Assembly: GCF_029589435.1 (NCBI RefSeq)
Contig: NZ_JARRAG010000002.1
Span: 930,001 to 994,000, forward strand
DNA: 64,000 nt
Source: Paludisphaera mucosa
GTDB lineage: Bacteria; Planctomycetota; Planctomycetia; Isosphaerales; Isosphaeraceae
Direction: 5' to 3'
This document shows positions 63,054-64,000 of this stretch, piece by piece; position 1 is the stretch's first letter, and each line of letters starts with the position of its first letter. The notes beneath the pieces were generated by a model that saw nothing but the letters and a program-made list of their open reading frames with translations, had not been told where the DNA came from and did not search any database. The translations under genes were made by a program, and so were the position numbers.

Positions 63054-64000
63054 TCAGGAGTTCCCGGCGGCCGGCGCGAAGGCCAATTCGAGCTGACGCC
63101 AGCCCCGCGGCGAGGCGCCGGCGCGGTCGGAGGCGGCGGCCCGGCTGCGGCCGCCGAGCCAGCGCGAGGGGCGGAAGAAGGACCCGAGCGCGGCCAGCTC
63201 GTCGGGGTCGAGGAACAGCAGGTAGAGCGCGGTCATCTGCTCGCCGAACAGGGGGACGTTCACCATCGGCCAGATCCCGACGTGCAGCGCGACGCCCAAA
63301 AGCGCGACCCACCGCCGCGTGGGGCGGAACCAGAGCAGGAACACCAGCGCGAACTCGACGGCCAGGGCGGCGAAGGTCATGAAGTTCACGACCAGCGGGT
63401 AGCCCGCCACCCATTCCAGGTTGAACTGGCCGACCTCGTGGTTGAAGAGCACGTAATGCACGGCCGTGCCGCCCAGCCAGGCCCGGCCGTTGCACTTCAG
63501 GAAGCCGGTGACGAAGTAGATCAGGCAGAGCTGGAGCTGCATCAGCCGCTGCGCCCACGGGTAGATCAGCGGCTCCGCGAGCGTCCCGCGGCGGGCCGCC
63601 GCGCGGCGGGCGTCGAGCGAGAAGGCCGCGCCGCAGGGGGCGAGCATCATGTAGAAGGTGGTGATCATCATCACCTGGTCGGGCCCGCAGTTCGTCAGCA
63701 GGTTGCGGTTGTAGAAGGACATCTGGGCCAGGTACAGCAAGACGCCCGCGACCCGCGTGCGCCAGCCCAGCGTGAACGCGACGGCGACCCCGATCGTGAT
63801 CGCCAGCGCGACGCGGACCGACGTCGGGTCCTGGAAATAGGCGAGCGGCGTGGGCCGCAGCGGGCCGGCGGTGACGGCCGCCTCGTCGCCCCGGAGCAGG
63901 CCGGCGTCGGTGTACCAGTAGTCGAGGTCGACCGAGATCAGGGCCAGGTGGCCCAGGACGAACAGGCCGAACAGGATCCGGAAGACCCCCAGCGGCCGGG
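63054..64000 (-). CDS. HTTM / vitamin K-dependent gamma-carboxylase-like membrane protein (partial)
   Basis: The 5' part lies beyond the right edge; about 315 C-terminal residues are present. Several membrane segments alternate with conserved loops: LFGLFVLGHLALI, DYWYTDAGLL, YLAQMSFYNRNLLTNCGPDQ, QRLMQLQLCLIYFVTGFLKCNG, WLGGTAVHYVLFN and LLGVALHVGIWPMVNVPLF, which fit the HTTM (horizontally transferred transmembrane) family. Enzymatic function in bacteria is unknown. Frame confirmed from 64000 to the stop at 63054. Confidence 0.8.
   Translation of the reverse strand, partial: RPLGVFRILFGLFVLGHLALISVDLDYWYTDAGLLRGDEAAVTAGPLRPTPLAYFQDPTSVRVALAITIGVAVAFTLGWRTRVAGVLLYLAQMSFYNRNLLTNCGPDQVMMITTFYMMLAPCGAAFSLDARRAAARRGTLAEPLIYPWAQRLMQLQLCLIYFVTGFLKCNGRAWLGGTAVHYVLFNHEVGQFNLEWVAGYPLVVNFMTFAALAVEFALVFLLWFRPTRRWVALLGVALHVGIWPMVNVPLFGEQMTALYLLFLDPDELAALGSFFRPSRWLGGRSRAAASDRAGASPRGWRQLELAFAPAAGNS

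Overview
The window looks like chromosome from a planctomycete, most likely of the Isosphaeraceae type. GC content is very high throughout. Several lineage-typical families are present: three DUF1559 pilin-like proteins with an [17 protein letters not shown]-type N-terminus and an H-X9-DG tail, a DUF1501 protein, a Pirellula/Verrucomicrobium-type heme-binding domain, a DUF1080 protein, two sulfatase-fold enzymes, a CRTAC1-like FG-GAP protein and a BlaI/BlaR1 pair. No rRNA, tRNA, insertion sequence or CRISPR array was found. Everything here comes from reading the sequence by eye; no database search was run.

Layout. 0.2-9.2 kb is a tripartite RND efflux locus: two tandem TolC-like outer-membrane genes face a membrane-fusion/RND-pump operon, followed by a convergent ArsR-type repressor whose promoter shares a 16-bp element with the pump promoter. 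9.8-15.2 kb is a wrecked defence island: a frameshifted cas3, a 5'-truncated cas4, the first third of cas1, and then, without a gap, the middle of a type I restriction hsdR that carries two frameshifts, a nonsense codon, internal deletions and a lost C-terminus. 15.2-17.7 kb holds a divergent DNA-repair pair (YcaQ-like glycosylase and DNA polymerase IV). 18.2-24.1 kb has a nitrilase-family amidohydrolase and two large hybrid histidine kinases lying tail to tail. 24.5-37.7 kb is mixed metabolism and envelope: DUF1080, a membrane-anchored sulfatase-fold enzyme lacking the usual formylglycine motif, an NAD(P)-binding epimerase-like protein, DUF1990, an intradiol dioxygenase, two EF-hand secreted paralogues flanking a deaminase, an S4/CvpA pair, and BlaR1/BlaI with a promoter-operator.

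37.8-54.3 kb is dominated by pilin-like cassettes, all on the minus strand: small lipoprotein(s), then a DUF1559 protein, then a strong hairpin. Between them sit DUF1501, a cytochrome-like protein, an alpha/beta hydrolase, a GH106-like glycosidase and a TPR/FG-GAP protein. 54.5-58.6 kb has a MotA/TolQ-like membrane protein, a membrane-anchored Ig-like protein and a collagen-like Gly-rich secreted protein ending in a clear terminator. 58.6-64 kb has a BON-like protein, a DUF985 cupin, a candidate 28-residue membrane protein in an AT-rich gap, a conserved hypothetical, a classical CxPxR sulfatase and a partial HTTM/gamma-carboxylase-like membrane protein running off the right edge.

The most unusual features are the cas1/hsdR chimera, with the successive deletions that can be read from it, and the repeated lipoprotein plus pilin-like cassette. 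I see no intact system that I could defend as wholly new.
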